Assembly (NCBI GenBank): GCA_948144175.1
Contig: CANXME010000853.1
Coordinates: forward strand, 124,001 to 188,000
Source: Closterium sp. NIES-65
Lineage: Eukaryota; Streptophyta; Zygnematophyceae; Desmidiales; Closteriaceae
DNA: 64,000 bases
Reading direction: 5' to 3'
This document shows, piece by piece, positions 20,232 to 28,874 of the stretch (position 1 is the stretch's first letter; every line of letters begins with the position of its first letter). A program made the translations under genes and the position numbers. Under the pieces are notes generated by a model that did no database searches, was not told where the DNA came from, and was given only the letters and a program-made list of their open reading frames with translations.

Positions 20232-21419
20232 TAGGGGCGATGAAGACTATTTTCGGCTCAACAATCCACAGCATCACGAAAAACGGCGTGGGCACAGGTT
20301 CTATAGACGGGTCTGAAAACTTGGCGCCATTTAGGGTTAGCCAGCTGATGTGTTTGTGCGGAGCTTCTTGTGAGGTTATCGGCTTGCTTGCCGTGGAACA
20401 AGCCTCAACTCAGATTCCTCCTCGTGACTTCTCTCGCAGGGCCTGGCAGCGATGCTGCTGGTGTCGTTGGTCACTCGCAGCGATGGTTCAGGAGGGGCCT
20501 GGGTGGCCCAGATTCCGTTTCGTCGTGACTCGTCGCAAGAATATGGTCGTACTGTACTGTGCGAGAACAACTCCTCGTTGACCTACGTAGACTTGCGAGC
20601 AAACCAGTCATCATCACTGAAGAGCTCCGCCAGCCGCATCAACCCAAATTCGTTTGTACTCTCCAAAGAGCAACTCACCGTAGCCTAAAAACTACGACTA
20701 CGACATCTATATATATTTTTAAATATTGTACCCTTATTGACTTCGAGGTGAAAGAGAAGTCGACTATATAAAAGAAAGGCCCTTGTCTCTGGATCAATGG
20801 AGCTGTGTCCATGGATAATCATATGGCATGGCATCAGTAGGTACATTTGATGCATCATGCAGGCTTGTGCAAAATTGTCTCAGAGCATAACACTCGATAG
20901 TGTGAATGTTACAGCGTTAATAATGAAGCGAATTGGCCCTTCGACTTGTAGCGCGAAGTTTGGGTTGGGCATCTATTTTACACTATGGCGGTCAACACTG
21001 TCAGTGTGGAACGTTGCGCATAAACAGCTCTCGAGTCGTGTCTAGTCAGTCAGAGCAGAAACAAGGGGTACGTAGATAAACTATGCGGCACGTACTAGCA
21101 TCTCGAATAATAAGCCACGTCCCACCGCTCTCGCCACGGTTTAAGTGAAGTGTTAGCACTTATTCCACCAAAATGTCGTGGAAACGTTTCCGCGCGTCGT
21201 CAAGTAACGTTTCCAAGTAAGTGAAGCGCTTCGTCAGGAAACGTTACTAGGTAACGCGCCGTGAGGCGGCATGACGTATCACCACCACTCTCTACTTGTG
21301 ATCGGAGTTCCTTCTTGAGACACCTGAGTAATCGCCTCGAGAATATCCTCGATATTAGCTCTCAGAACTGCCTCGGAACTGCCCCCAATCTCCCATAGAA
21401 ATCCTCTCAACTCGCGGTG
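20232..21419. promoter_or_regulatory. Divergent promoter region between the glycosyltransferase gene and VPS36
   Basis: About 1.2 kb separates two host genes that are transcribed away from each other, so it should hold both promoters. Open frames inside are short and without domains. An A/T-rich stretch (about 20,700-20,770) and a palindrome cluster (21,180-21,248) stand out. The role is inferred from position. Confidence 0.5.
21180..21248. promoter_or_regulatory. Palindrome cluster with aacgtt cores
   Basis: A self-complementary ggaaacgtttcc (21,180-21,191) is followed by a perfect 12-bp inverted repeat, agtaacgtttcc (21,203-21,214) and ggaaacgttact (21,237-21,248). Its loop holds another palindrome, gaagcgcttc (21,222-21,231). 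It lies about 170-240 bp upstream of the VPS36 ATG. It could be a transcription-factor site cluster or a cruciform. Confidence 0.55.
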
Positions 21420-24400
21420 ATGGCTCACCAGCGCGCCGCCTCCACACCCTTGGCCGAGCGCATGCTGCATCCGGTAGAGTTAACTCCCTCCGGCCGGCCC
21501 GTGCTGTTCCCTGGCGAGGTGGAGAGCCTTTTAATCGACGACGCGGGGATAGAATTTGAAGAGGTAGCAAATTCCGGCTCGGTTCTTGAAGCGGAGTCGC
21601 TTCGTGATGGCGTCGCGTCGCTCACCACGCACCGGCTGATTTGGATCGACGAACGGCCGGCGACAGGTGGTAACCAGAAGCGAGCTTTCGCCGTGCCACT
21701 CGTCGCCATCGCGAATGCTTCCGCTGCGGGGTGGCGACTCACCTCAGTTTTCGCCTCCCCTCGTGTTCGCATGTACGTCTTATTAGACCCGCAAGGGCGG
21801 GCGGTTTTGTCGTCTTCTGCCATTGGCAGCAGCAGCCACAGCACGCAGAGCAGCAACTTAGGGTCGAATTTAGGACGGACCGCGTCATTAGTAGCCGTTC
21901 TAAGAGGCCAGGCCCCTGCTGATGTGTTCTTAAAAAAACTCAACGAAGCTCTAGCGGCTAGAAAATGGCAAGATTCACCTTTTCCGGGGCTAGTAACCCC
22001 CCCTACTGCTGCCTCCGCATCTCTCCCTGCCCTGCCGATCGGCGCAGCAGCAGCAGCAGCAGCAGCAGCAGCGGTCGGCGCGTATGGGGGGAGCGGAATG
22101 GGGGGATCAGCAACTGGCGGAGCGAACCCCCTGTATTGGGGCAGTGCGGGGTATGGAAGCGGGGAAGTGGGGACAGCAGGGGGAGCGGGGGGAGCAGGGG
22201 GACCTCCCCCGGTGCAGTTCAGCACAGCAATGGCGGGGGTGGGGGGGATTCTGAGGCGCGAGGCGGAGCAGAAGCAGGCCACGGATCGCAGCCTGCAAGA
22301 AGCGTTCTCGGACCTGAATGCACTCATGGTGAGTGCAGGGGCCCACTGAAAGCAAGCATTCCTTCGGATACACATACACCTACAAGCAGAAGCGTTCTCC
22401 GACCTGAATGCGCTCATGGTGAGTGGAGTAGAGGGTATGAGCCAACCACCTACCTACAGTGTTGAGCCTATCGCTCCAGTGGTCTCCGGATCGAATCCTG
22501 CAGGTGGCATTCTCCGTCCGACCTGACTGCGCTCGTGGTGGGATTGAGTCGCTTTTGGGAAGTCCTTAAATGGCAGCAGCTTATGACCTGACTGACACCT
22601 TTCGTGTCTTCCTGCTTTCCCGCACCCACTCCATCCGTGCAGGCCAAGGTTAGTGAGACGGTGCTATTGGCCGAGAGAATGTGACAGAAGCTGTTGCTGC
22701 TGCAGCATCATGGGGAGCAGCAGCAGATATCCTTCCATTTTCATGCGTGTATCCTGCCTTCCCTCCCTTTCCTCTATGCAGGCCAAGGCGAGCGAGATGG
22801 TGAAACTGGCAGAGAGAATGCGACACAAGCTGCAGCAGCGGATAGCCCATCCTTACATGTGTGTATCCTGCTTTTCCTCGCTTTCTTCCTTGCAGGCCAA
22901 GGCGAGTGAGATGGTGAAACTGGCCGAGAGAATGCGACAGAAATTGCAGCATCAGCATGGAAGGGAGGAGGGTGGGAGGGTTTGAGGCGTTTCACAAAAT
23001 CTGCTGTTTTACGCGTTTTCCAACTGTCACTCCCTTTCCTTTTTGCAGGCCAAGGCGAGCGAGATGGTGAAACTGGCAGAGAGAATGCGACAGAAGCTGC
23101 AGCAGCAGCAGGGGGCGGCGAGTGGGGAAATCGCCCCTTCCCTCTCTTCCTCCTCCTCCTCTTCCTCAGCAGCAGCAGCATCGGAGGAGCTGCAGGACCT
23201 GCTGCTGAAGATGGGCATTGAGTCTCCTGTCACACGAGAGACAGCAGGCGCATTGTATCACAGACAGCTGTCCAGAGAGGTGAGCGCTCTATCCCTTCTC
23301 TCTTCTTCTTCTCCTCCTCCTCCTCCTCCTCCTCCTCCTCCTCCTCCTCCTCCTCCTCCTCCTCCTCCTCCTCCTCCTCCTCCTCCTCCACTTCCTCCTC
23401 CTCCTCCTCCTCCTCCTCCTCCTCCTCCTCCTCCTCCTCCTCCTCCTCCTCCTCCTCCTCCTCCTCCTCCTCCTCCTCCTCCTCCTCCTCCTCCTCGTCC
23501 TCCTCCTCCTCCTCCTCCTCCTCCTCCTCCTCCTCCTCCTCCTCCTCCTCCTCCTCCTCCTCCTCCTCCTCCTCCTCCTCCTCCTCCTCCTCTTCTTCCT
23601 CCTCCTCCCCCTCCTCCTCCTCCCCTCTTCCTTTGCAGAAGGGGGTGGGGGGGGCTGTATCACAGGCAATTGTCCATTGAGGAGGGGGTGAAGGGGGCTG
23701 TGACACAGGCAGCTGTCAGTGGGGTGGGGTGAAGAGGGCTGTGACACAGGCAGCTGTCAGTGGGGTGGGGTGAAGAGGGCTGTGACACAGGCAGCTGTCA
23801 GTGGGGTGGGGTGAAGAGGGCTGTGACACAGGCAGTTGTCAGTGGGGTGGGGTGAAGAGGGCTGTGACACAGGCAGCTGTCAGTGGGTTGGGGTGAAGAG
23901 GGCTGTGACACAGGCAGCTGTCAGTGGGGTGGGGTGAAGAGGGCTGTGACACAGGCAGCTGTCAGTGGGGTGGGGTGAAGAGGGCTGTGACACAGGCAGC
24001 TGTCAGTGGGGTGGGGTGAAGAGGGCTGTGACACAGGCAGTTGTCAGTGGGGTGGGGTGAAGAGGGCTGTGACACAGGCAGCTGTCAGTGGGGTGGGGTG
24101 AAGAGGGCTGTGACACAGGCAGCTGTCAGTGGGGTGGGGTGAAGAGGGCTGTGACACAGGCAGCTGTCAGTGGGGTGGGGTGGGTGGTCTGATCTGCTCG
24201 GCCACAAGCAAGCTGGCGCTTCATCATTCTTTGCTTTTGCCACTTGCAGTGAATCACAATGGAAGCGTGCTGCTCTCTCTCTCACGCACGCACGGCGCTC
24301 AGAGTTGAACAAAGTACCACAAGTGCTCATCCCTCTCATCTCATGCACTCTTCATGTCGCTAAGCTGAAGCATCCTTCTCACTCGACTGTCTCGCCTAAA

Positions 24401-27400
24401 ATACTTACAAGTTCTCAGCTCTTTGATGAATCGTTTCCTCTCTTGAGACCGTTGCTGGTATTGTCTGCTGGCTCACCTGCTCACCTGCTCACCTCCTCAC
24501 CTCATTCCTCTCCCCTGCCCCATTCCTCTCCCCTGCCCCCATTCCTCTCCCCTGCCCCCATTCCTCTCCCCTGCCCCCATTCCTCTCCCCTGCCCCCATT
24601 CCTATCCCCTGCTCTTCTCGCAGCTTGCAGATTTCATAGGCCCAGTGCTGGAGAAGACAGGTGGCACGATGCTATTGGTCGACGTGTACTGCATATTCAA
24701 CCGCGCCAGAGGCACAGGTGCGTAATGAACCGCTCTCAACCCAACTCTCTTCGCTGAGGCGAATCGAAAGTGTCGTGCTGGTAGTGCTGTGCTTAAAGTG
24801 CTGTGCTGGCAGTGCTGAGCTCAGCAGGCCAGTTTGCCAGTTGGTGAGATGAAAACTACCCATCTGTTGCGGTGAAGAGTTTGCAGAGCGACGGTTTTGG
24901 TGATGAGAAACTGTCAGCATGCAAGCGTGTAAGGCGAATGTCGTGCATTTCTGCTTCTGTGTGGGCTGTATGACTGTGTGACTGTGCGGCTATGTGGTTG
25001 CGGTTATGTGTTTATGTGAATCTGTGTGTGTGTGTGTGTGGGCGCGCATGCATGTGCGCATGCATATGCGCATGCATGTGCGCATGCATGTGCGCATGCA
25101 TGTGCGCATGTATGTGTGTATCTGTGCTCGCCCGTTCCTCTCAGAGCTCATATCACCAGACGATCTACTCAAGGCGTGTTCGCTCTGGTCCTCTTTCACC
25201 TCGTGAGTCAAACAAACTTACAACTTAGAACTTGCAAGTCATAGTCGAGTCGGTGGATAAATGTGTAGGGTACAACCAGTTCGCAAGCTTCCAAAAATGT
25301 CTCTCGCAAACGGCCCTTGTTTGTAGTATTAGACAGCCTGGGTCCAGAGAGGTATAAATGGAGGAACAGCCTTATACACTACAGCAGCTCTATCTGCGGC
25401 TCCAACACTATAAATCAATCTCCAGATGGAATATTGTCACCCGTGATACTTATACTCGGGTTCTCAGCCTGGGTCGCCTCGTCCAACTTGATTGAGTAGC
25501 TGAGGGCTTGTGCTTGCTGCAATGCTATTTTCTGGGTCTGCATTGACAAGCGCTGGCGGAACTGTTGAGGGGGATTTGCAGCCTGGTCTGTGGACAGTTG
25601 GCAGAGGGGTCTGCATTGACCAGTCGTCCCTGCAGCTGAGGGCTTGTCGTCCCTGCAGGGCTGGTATGCGCTGCCTGGTTTGTTGGCAGCTCTGCATTTA
25701 CCAGCAGCGCTGGTGGAACTGTTGGAGAAGCATCCTGGCTTGGTATGTGGACAGTGGACAGATGTGCGTTCACCAGCCTCCTCGCTGCTGTTTCGGCCAA
25801 CAGCTTGAGCAATTGAGGCACCTCCCCGCAGGGACAGCTGTAGGTCTCCACGGCCCGCTGGAAGAAGTTCACTGTTCACGTGCTCGGCCTGATTGGTGAT
25901 GATATATCGTCTTATCTTCCGGCGCCGCTTCCCTTGCTGCCCAGCCCTGTCCGTTGACAGCATGGCCGTCACGTATGCTGACGGGGCCCGTGATGTGATG
26001 GTCACATCACAGATCCAAATGGTGTCGTCTTGGCAGTGCTTGGCAGTGCATTGCGCAGGTGATTGTCGCGAAACGGCTCTCGTCAGGCGAGATTTGGCGA
26101 CGGGGTTGGTTGGTCAGGTTGGGTGCCTCAGACGTGGGTTGGTATTGATTTTGGTTTCCCTCCTGTTGCCACGGGTTCCAGGTGCGGCTCGGGTTGGTGG
26201 CCTTGAGTGGAAGATGAGTTGAGTTGAGGCCACCAACCCGAAGTCTAGTGGTGGAAGATGAGTTGAGTCTAGTGTCGGCTCCCTCCCTCTCCTCTCCCCC
26301 GAAGCTAAGTCTCCTTGAAAGAGTCTTCTTCCAAGCTGGGGGGAATATAACAAGCACCCTTCTCCTCCCTGCCAGTGGCAATGTGCGTGTGCCAGTGGCA
26401 ATGTGCGTGTGCCGGTGGCAATGTGCGTGTGCCGGTGGCAATGCGCGTGTGCCGGTGGCAATGCGCGTGTGCCGGTGGCAATGCGCGTGTGCCAGTGGCA
26501 ATGTGCGTGTGCCAGTGGCAATGCGCAAAGCCCATCGCATTGGTGGTCTCCTCCGCTCGAGCGGCCAATGTGGGTGGCGAAACGGCTTGTGGGGGGGGAA
26601 GGGTGGAGGGGGGGGGAAGGGGGGAGGGGGGAGGAAAAAGCGAAACAGTTTTGGGCGTGACTTAGCGACCGATGTGGTGAGCGGGGCGGGCGTGTCTTTA
26701 GTCGGCCAGTGCGGGTGGCGAAACGGCTTGTGGGGGGGGAAGGGGGGAGGGGGGAGGAAAAAGCGAAACAGTTTTAGGCGTGACTTAGCGACCGCTGTGG
26801 AGAGCGGGGCAGCCGTGTCTTTAGTCGGCCGGTGCGGGTGGCGAAACGGCTTGTGGGGGGGGGAAGGGGGGAGGGGGGAGGAAAAAGCGAAACAGTTTTG
26901 GGCGTGACTTAGTGAACGGTGTTGCTGCTGCCTTCAACCGCTTGTGGCAGGGCTCGGACAAAAGTTGGGGGCGGAGGAACAAAAGTTGTAGGCACCCCCA
27001 TCCGCATGTTGTGTCGCTTGTTGTCGTGCCTGCGCGTTGTTGCGTTGTTGTTATTTGTGTCAGAATCCCAATCACTAAACCATTGGGATAAAAAGGCTTG
27101 TTACGTAGCGGGTCAGTGCGCCCATAACCCCCCAGGACAACGAACCTGTAACCCTTCCCTAGGATCAATCGGGGATCACCAGTGGACCTCTGACACCCCC
27201 CCGCACTGGGATGCCCGAAATGCACACACTGGAATTCGAACCCGTGACCTTCGCTCTGATACCATGTCAGAATTCCAGCCATTAACCACTTGGATAAAAT
27301 GGCTTGTTTGTGTAGCGGGTCAGTGCGCCCATAACCCTCTATGACAACGAGCCTGTAACCCTTCCCTAGGATCAACCGGGGATCACCAGTAGACCTCTGA

Positions 27401-28383
27401 CAATTTGTGTTATTTGTCACTCCATTCCCTTATCTCTCTGGCTATCTTCCATTCTGTCTTTTCTCTCCTCTCTCTGGCTGTCCTTCTTGTTCTCTTTCAT
27501 TCTGTCCTCTCTCCAATCCCCAGCCCTGTGACTGTAGTATCCTTGTGATGCAGCTGAATACGCACATCAGTTTTTCACTACTACTTTCTCTCATCTCCTT
27601 CCTCCCTCCTGCCTTCCCCTCTGTCTCTCTCGCTCTCTCCCATCCCCAGTCCTGCAGTGCTAAGGCGCTTTGACAGCGGCATTCTTGTGGTGCAGCTCAA
27701 GACTCACAGCGACGAGCATGTAGGTGCAGTGCAGTGCAGTGCGGTGCTTTCCGTGAATTAGATGTACGGTACTTCAGTGAATCCCGCGCCGTACATGCAA
27801 TAGCACGCATGGCTCTCATCTTTGCCCCCGTGCATGCAGTCTTCTGATCCCCTCCCCATTCTCTACCCCAGCCCAACGACTTCCCCTCCCATCAAATTCC
27901 CTTCAACATGCCACCTCCCACATTCTCGGCATGCCAGCTTACATGCAAGACCCATTCCTTCTTCCATTATCCCCCTGCATGCCAGGTCACGCGCAGGATC
28001 CAGGAGTTGGTCTCGACCAATGAGGCGCAGCGAGTCGGGGTGTCCATTGCTGATGTGGCGCAGGCGCTCGGCGTCTCGCCAGCTGTCGCCAAGGAGGAAT
28101 TGTTAGCAGCCGAGGCCAAGGGTGAGAAGAGTAGTGCTGCTTTGCTAAGTGCAGTTTTTTTCTGAGTGTGCGTAATGCTGCTTTGCTAAGTGCTCTTCAG
28201 TGTCGAGACGATCCAGCCGATGGCCTCTCTGTTTCCTAACCTCACTGTTATCCGTGTTTCCTCATGCCATTTTGTCCTTTTCCTCTACCCCACCCACCCC
28301 CCCAATCAGCTCTTCTGTGCCGAGACGATGCAGCCGATGGCCTCCGCTTCTTCGAAAACTTCTTTGCCACGGCTCATATGTGA
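21420..28383 (+). CDS. VPS36: VPS36, ESCRT-II subunit (seven exons)
   Basis: Exons: 21,420-22,328; 23,049-23,279; 24,624-24,717; 25,145-25,202; 27,650-27,719; 27,986-28,121; 28,310-28,383. Every intron begins GT and ends AG, and phases agree through to TGA, giving 523 residues. Exon 1 holds the GLUE (PH-like) domain that binds ubiquitin and phosphoinositide (VLFPGEVESLLIDDAGI and LTTHRLIWIDE), a low-complexity Ala/Gly linker, and EAFSDLNALM. Exon 2 has AKASEMVKLAERMRQKLQ and SPVTRETAGALYHRQLSRE. Later exons give the two winged-helix domains, with FNRARGTELISPDDLL, LRRFDSGILVVQLKTHSDEHV and GVSIADVAQALGVSPAVAKE, ending LLCRDDAADGLRFFENFF. VPS36 joins VPS22 and VPS25 to sort ubiquitinated membrane proteins into multivesicular bodies. 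The start is the ATG at 21,420. Introns carry decayed exon copies and a mini-LTR element. Confidence 0.93.
22384..22535 (+). repeat. Copies of the 3' end of VPS36 exon 1
   Basis: The segment 22,384-22,418 repeats the last codons of exon 1 (encoding EAFSDLNALM-like sequence) and keeps a GTGAGT-type donor right after it. A weaker copy lies near 22,500-22,535. Both are inside intron 1. They are tandem duplications of an exon end together with its donor site and could act as alternative donors. Confidence 0.75.
22643..22960 (+). pseudogene. Three partial copies of VPS36 exon 2 in intron 1
   Basis: Segments starting at 22,643, 22,782 and 22,896 each follow a polypyrimidine tract and ag acceptor and repeat the first 60-75 bases of exon 2 (reading as AKASEMVKLAERMR in the second and third). 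The first copy is the most diverged and has an in-frame stop (TGA at 22,672) where the others have CGA. None retains the downstream part of exon 2 or a donor. The functional copy, continuous with the rest of exon 2, starts at 23,049. Usable acceptors upstream could cause mis-splicing. Confidence 0.85.
23311..23615 (+). repeat. CCT trinucleotide tract in VPS36 intron 2
   Basis: About 100 nearly uninterrupted cct triplets begin some 30 bp after the exon 2 donor. Rare interruptions (acttcc, cgt, ctt) are present. Open frames through it are polyproline or polyglutamate artefacts of the repeat. Confidence 0.95.
23642..24183 (+). repeat. 41-bp minisatellite derived from VPS36 exon 2
   Basis: About 12 copies of a 41-bp unit containing gctgtgacacaggcagctgt and gtcagtggggtgggg follow one more diverged starter copy at 23,652-23,690. 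The unit aligns with the end of exon 2 (cattgtatcacagacagctg then tccagagaggtgag), with an agggctgtgaca stretch in place of gcgcattgtatca. The array looks like an amplified decayed exon copy. Confidence 0.85.
25022..25125 (+). repeat. Alternating purine-pyrimidine tract
   Basis: A tg run followed by repeats of a unit close to gcgcatgcatgt, lying just upstream of the acceptor of exon 4. Such alternation favours left-handed DNA in principle. It lies where the polypyrimidine tract and branch point of intron 3 should start. Confidence 0.8.
25541..25785 (+). repeat. Diverged ~95-bp duplication in VPS36 intron 4
   Basis: Segments near 25,541-25,635 and 25,692-25,785 share gcattgac/gcatttac, cagcgctgg, ggaactgttg and gtggacagt blocks. 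I see no coding potential. It is another local tandem duplication of the type found across this gene. Confidence 0.5.
26371..26527 (+). repeat. 20-bp minisatellite in VPS36 intron 4
   Basis: Almost eight tandem copies of a unit close to gccggtggcaatgcgcgtgt. The two base variants (cagt/cggt, atgt/atgc) are arranged in blocks, indicating stepwise expansion. Confidence 0.9.
26563..26905 (+). repeat. Three ~125-140-bp tandem repeats in VPS36 intron 4
   Basis: Copies beginning near 26,563, 26,704 and 26,827 share gggtggcgaaacggcttgtg, a G run, gaggaaaaagcgaaacagtt and ggcgtgacttag. They are highly similar to each other, so the array is recent. Confidence 0.85.
27058..27402 (-). mobile_element. 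TRIM/SMART-type mini-LTR element in VPS36 intron 4
   Basis: Two 138-bp direct repeats (27,058-27,195 and 27,265-27,402), each starting tgtcagaat and ending cctctgaca, flank only 69 bp. The internal part ends in gctctgatacca (27,253-27,264), a perfect complement of the tRNA-Met primer site. It begins with a C-rich stretch next to the other LTR, which serves as polypurine tract on the minus strand. The 5-bp duplication atttg flanks it (27,053-27,057 and 27,403-27,407). It has no coding capacity; it must have moved with proteins of another element. LTRs differ at roughly 13% of positions, so it is old. Confidence 0.93.
27520..27570 (+). pseudogene. Decayed copy of VPS36 exon 5
   Basis: After a ccccag acceptor the sequence repeats parts of exon 5 (agtatccttgtgatgcagct against ggcattcttgtggtgcagct) with a gap and substitutions. 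It lies about 130 bp upstream of the functional exon 5. Confidence 0.65.
28136..28245 (+). pseudogene. Duplicated segment and decayed copy of VPS36 exon 7
   Basis: The block gctgctttgctaagtgc occurs twice (28,136-28,152 and 28,172-28,188). The second is followed by ctcttcagtgtcgagacgat and a partial copy of exon 7 (about 28,189-28,245). The real exon 7 starts at 28,310 after cccaatcag. Confidence 0.7.
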
Positions 28384-28726
28384 CGTGTGACATCTAATCA
28401 GACAAGCACTACTGGGGCTCTTGTTATCAGACCAAATTGGTCTGATGGTCTGATTTTCAGACCTTGATTTTTGCTTTCATCTGATTTTTAAAGCCACGAT
28501 CTCAAGTACGAAAAATTGATGTCAATTGCAAAACAGTTGCAGCTCTCGTTACCCTATCTGTGTAGGCGAAGTGACTGGCTGGTTAGGAGGTTGAGTGTGC
28601 GACACACCCGCGTTTTTGCCCCTGGGTCAATTGCAAAACACATTTCTGATACCGTATTACCCCGGATAGTACGGTAGCGCATATGCGCTTGTAATAAAAT
28701 CAGTTTTTTTTGGGGGGGGTGCTTTT
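28384..28726. other. 3' flank of VPS36
   Basis: AT-richer sequence with short inverted copies of cagacca/tggtctga near 28,430-28,470 and a T run followed by a G run near 28,705-28,720. I see no gene. It presumably contains the VPS36 polyadenylation region. Confidence 0.5.
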
Positions 28727-28869
28727 TGTCAGAATAGCAAGCAGGAATGGTTGCATTGAATTGATTGTGGGTACAAGTACTAACCATAATATTGGGTTGT
28801 ACCCAACTTGGGCTACCCCACTATAGCTTACACACAACTAGCACCCCCATAGGCAAAGTGGGGGAGAAC
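28727..28869 (-). repeat. Copia F 3' LTR and polypurine tract
   Basis: The LTR (28,727-28,842) begins tgtcagaatagcaagcagg and ends aactagca on the plus strand. It shares the layout of the C LTR, including gttgtaccc, gctaccccactatag and cttacaca. To its right cccccataggcaaagtggg is the polypurine tract complement typical of this family. The partner 5' LTR is outside the window. Confidence 0.7.
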
Positions 28870-28874
28870 AAGTG

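Noticed and set aside
20240-20581. A 113-codon plus-strand frame just upstream of the glycosyltransferase gene
   Set aside because: No domain or homology I recognise, and it overlaps the likely promoter region.
21425-22417. A 330-codon minus-strand frame opposite VPS36 exon 1
   Set aside because: It is the antisense shadow of the GLUE-domain exon, with no domain of its own.
23043-23747. Long polyproline, polyglutamate and polyarginine frames over the CCT tract
   Set aside because: Pure products of a trinucleotide repeat inside VPS36 intron 2; the exon 2 donor lies just before the tract.
23692-24183. Regular direct repeats that superficially resemble a CRISPR array
   Set aside because: Units are head to tail without unique spacers, and the context is an intron of a eukaryotic gene.
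25415-26005. A 196-codon minus-strand frame in VPS36 intron 4
   Set aside because: No recognisable domain, and it spans a local duplication; no independent support for a gene inside the intron.
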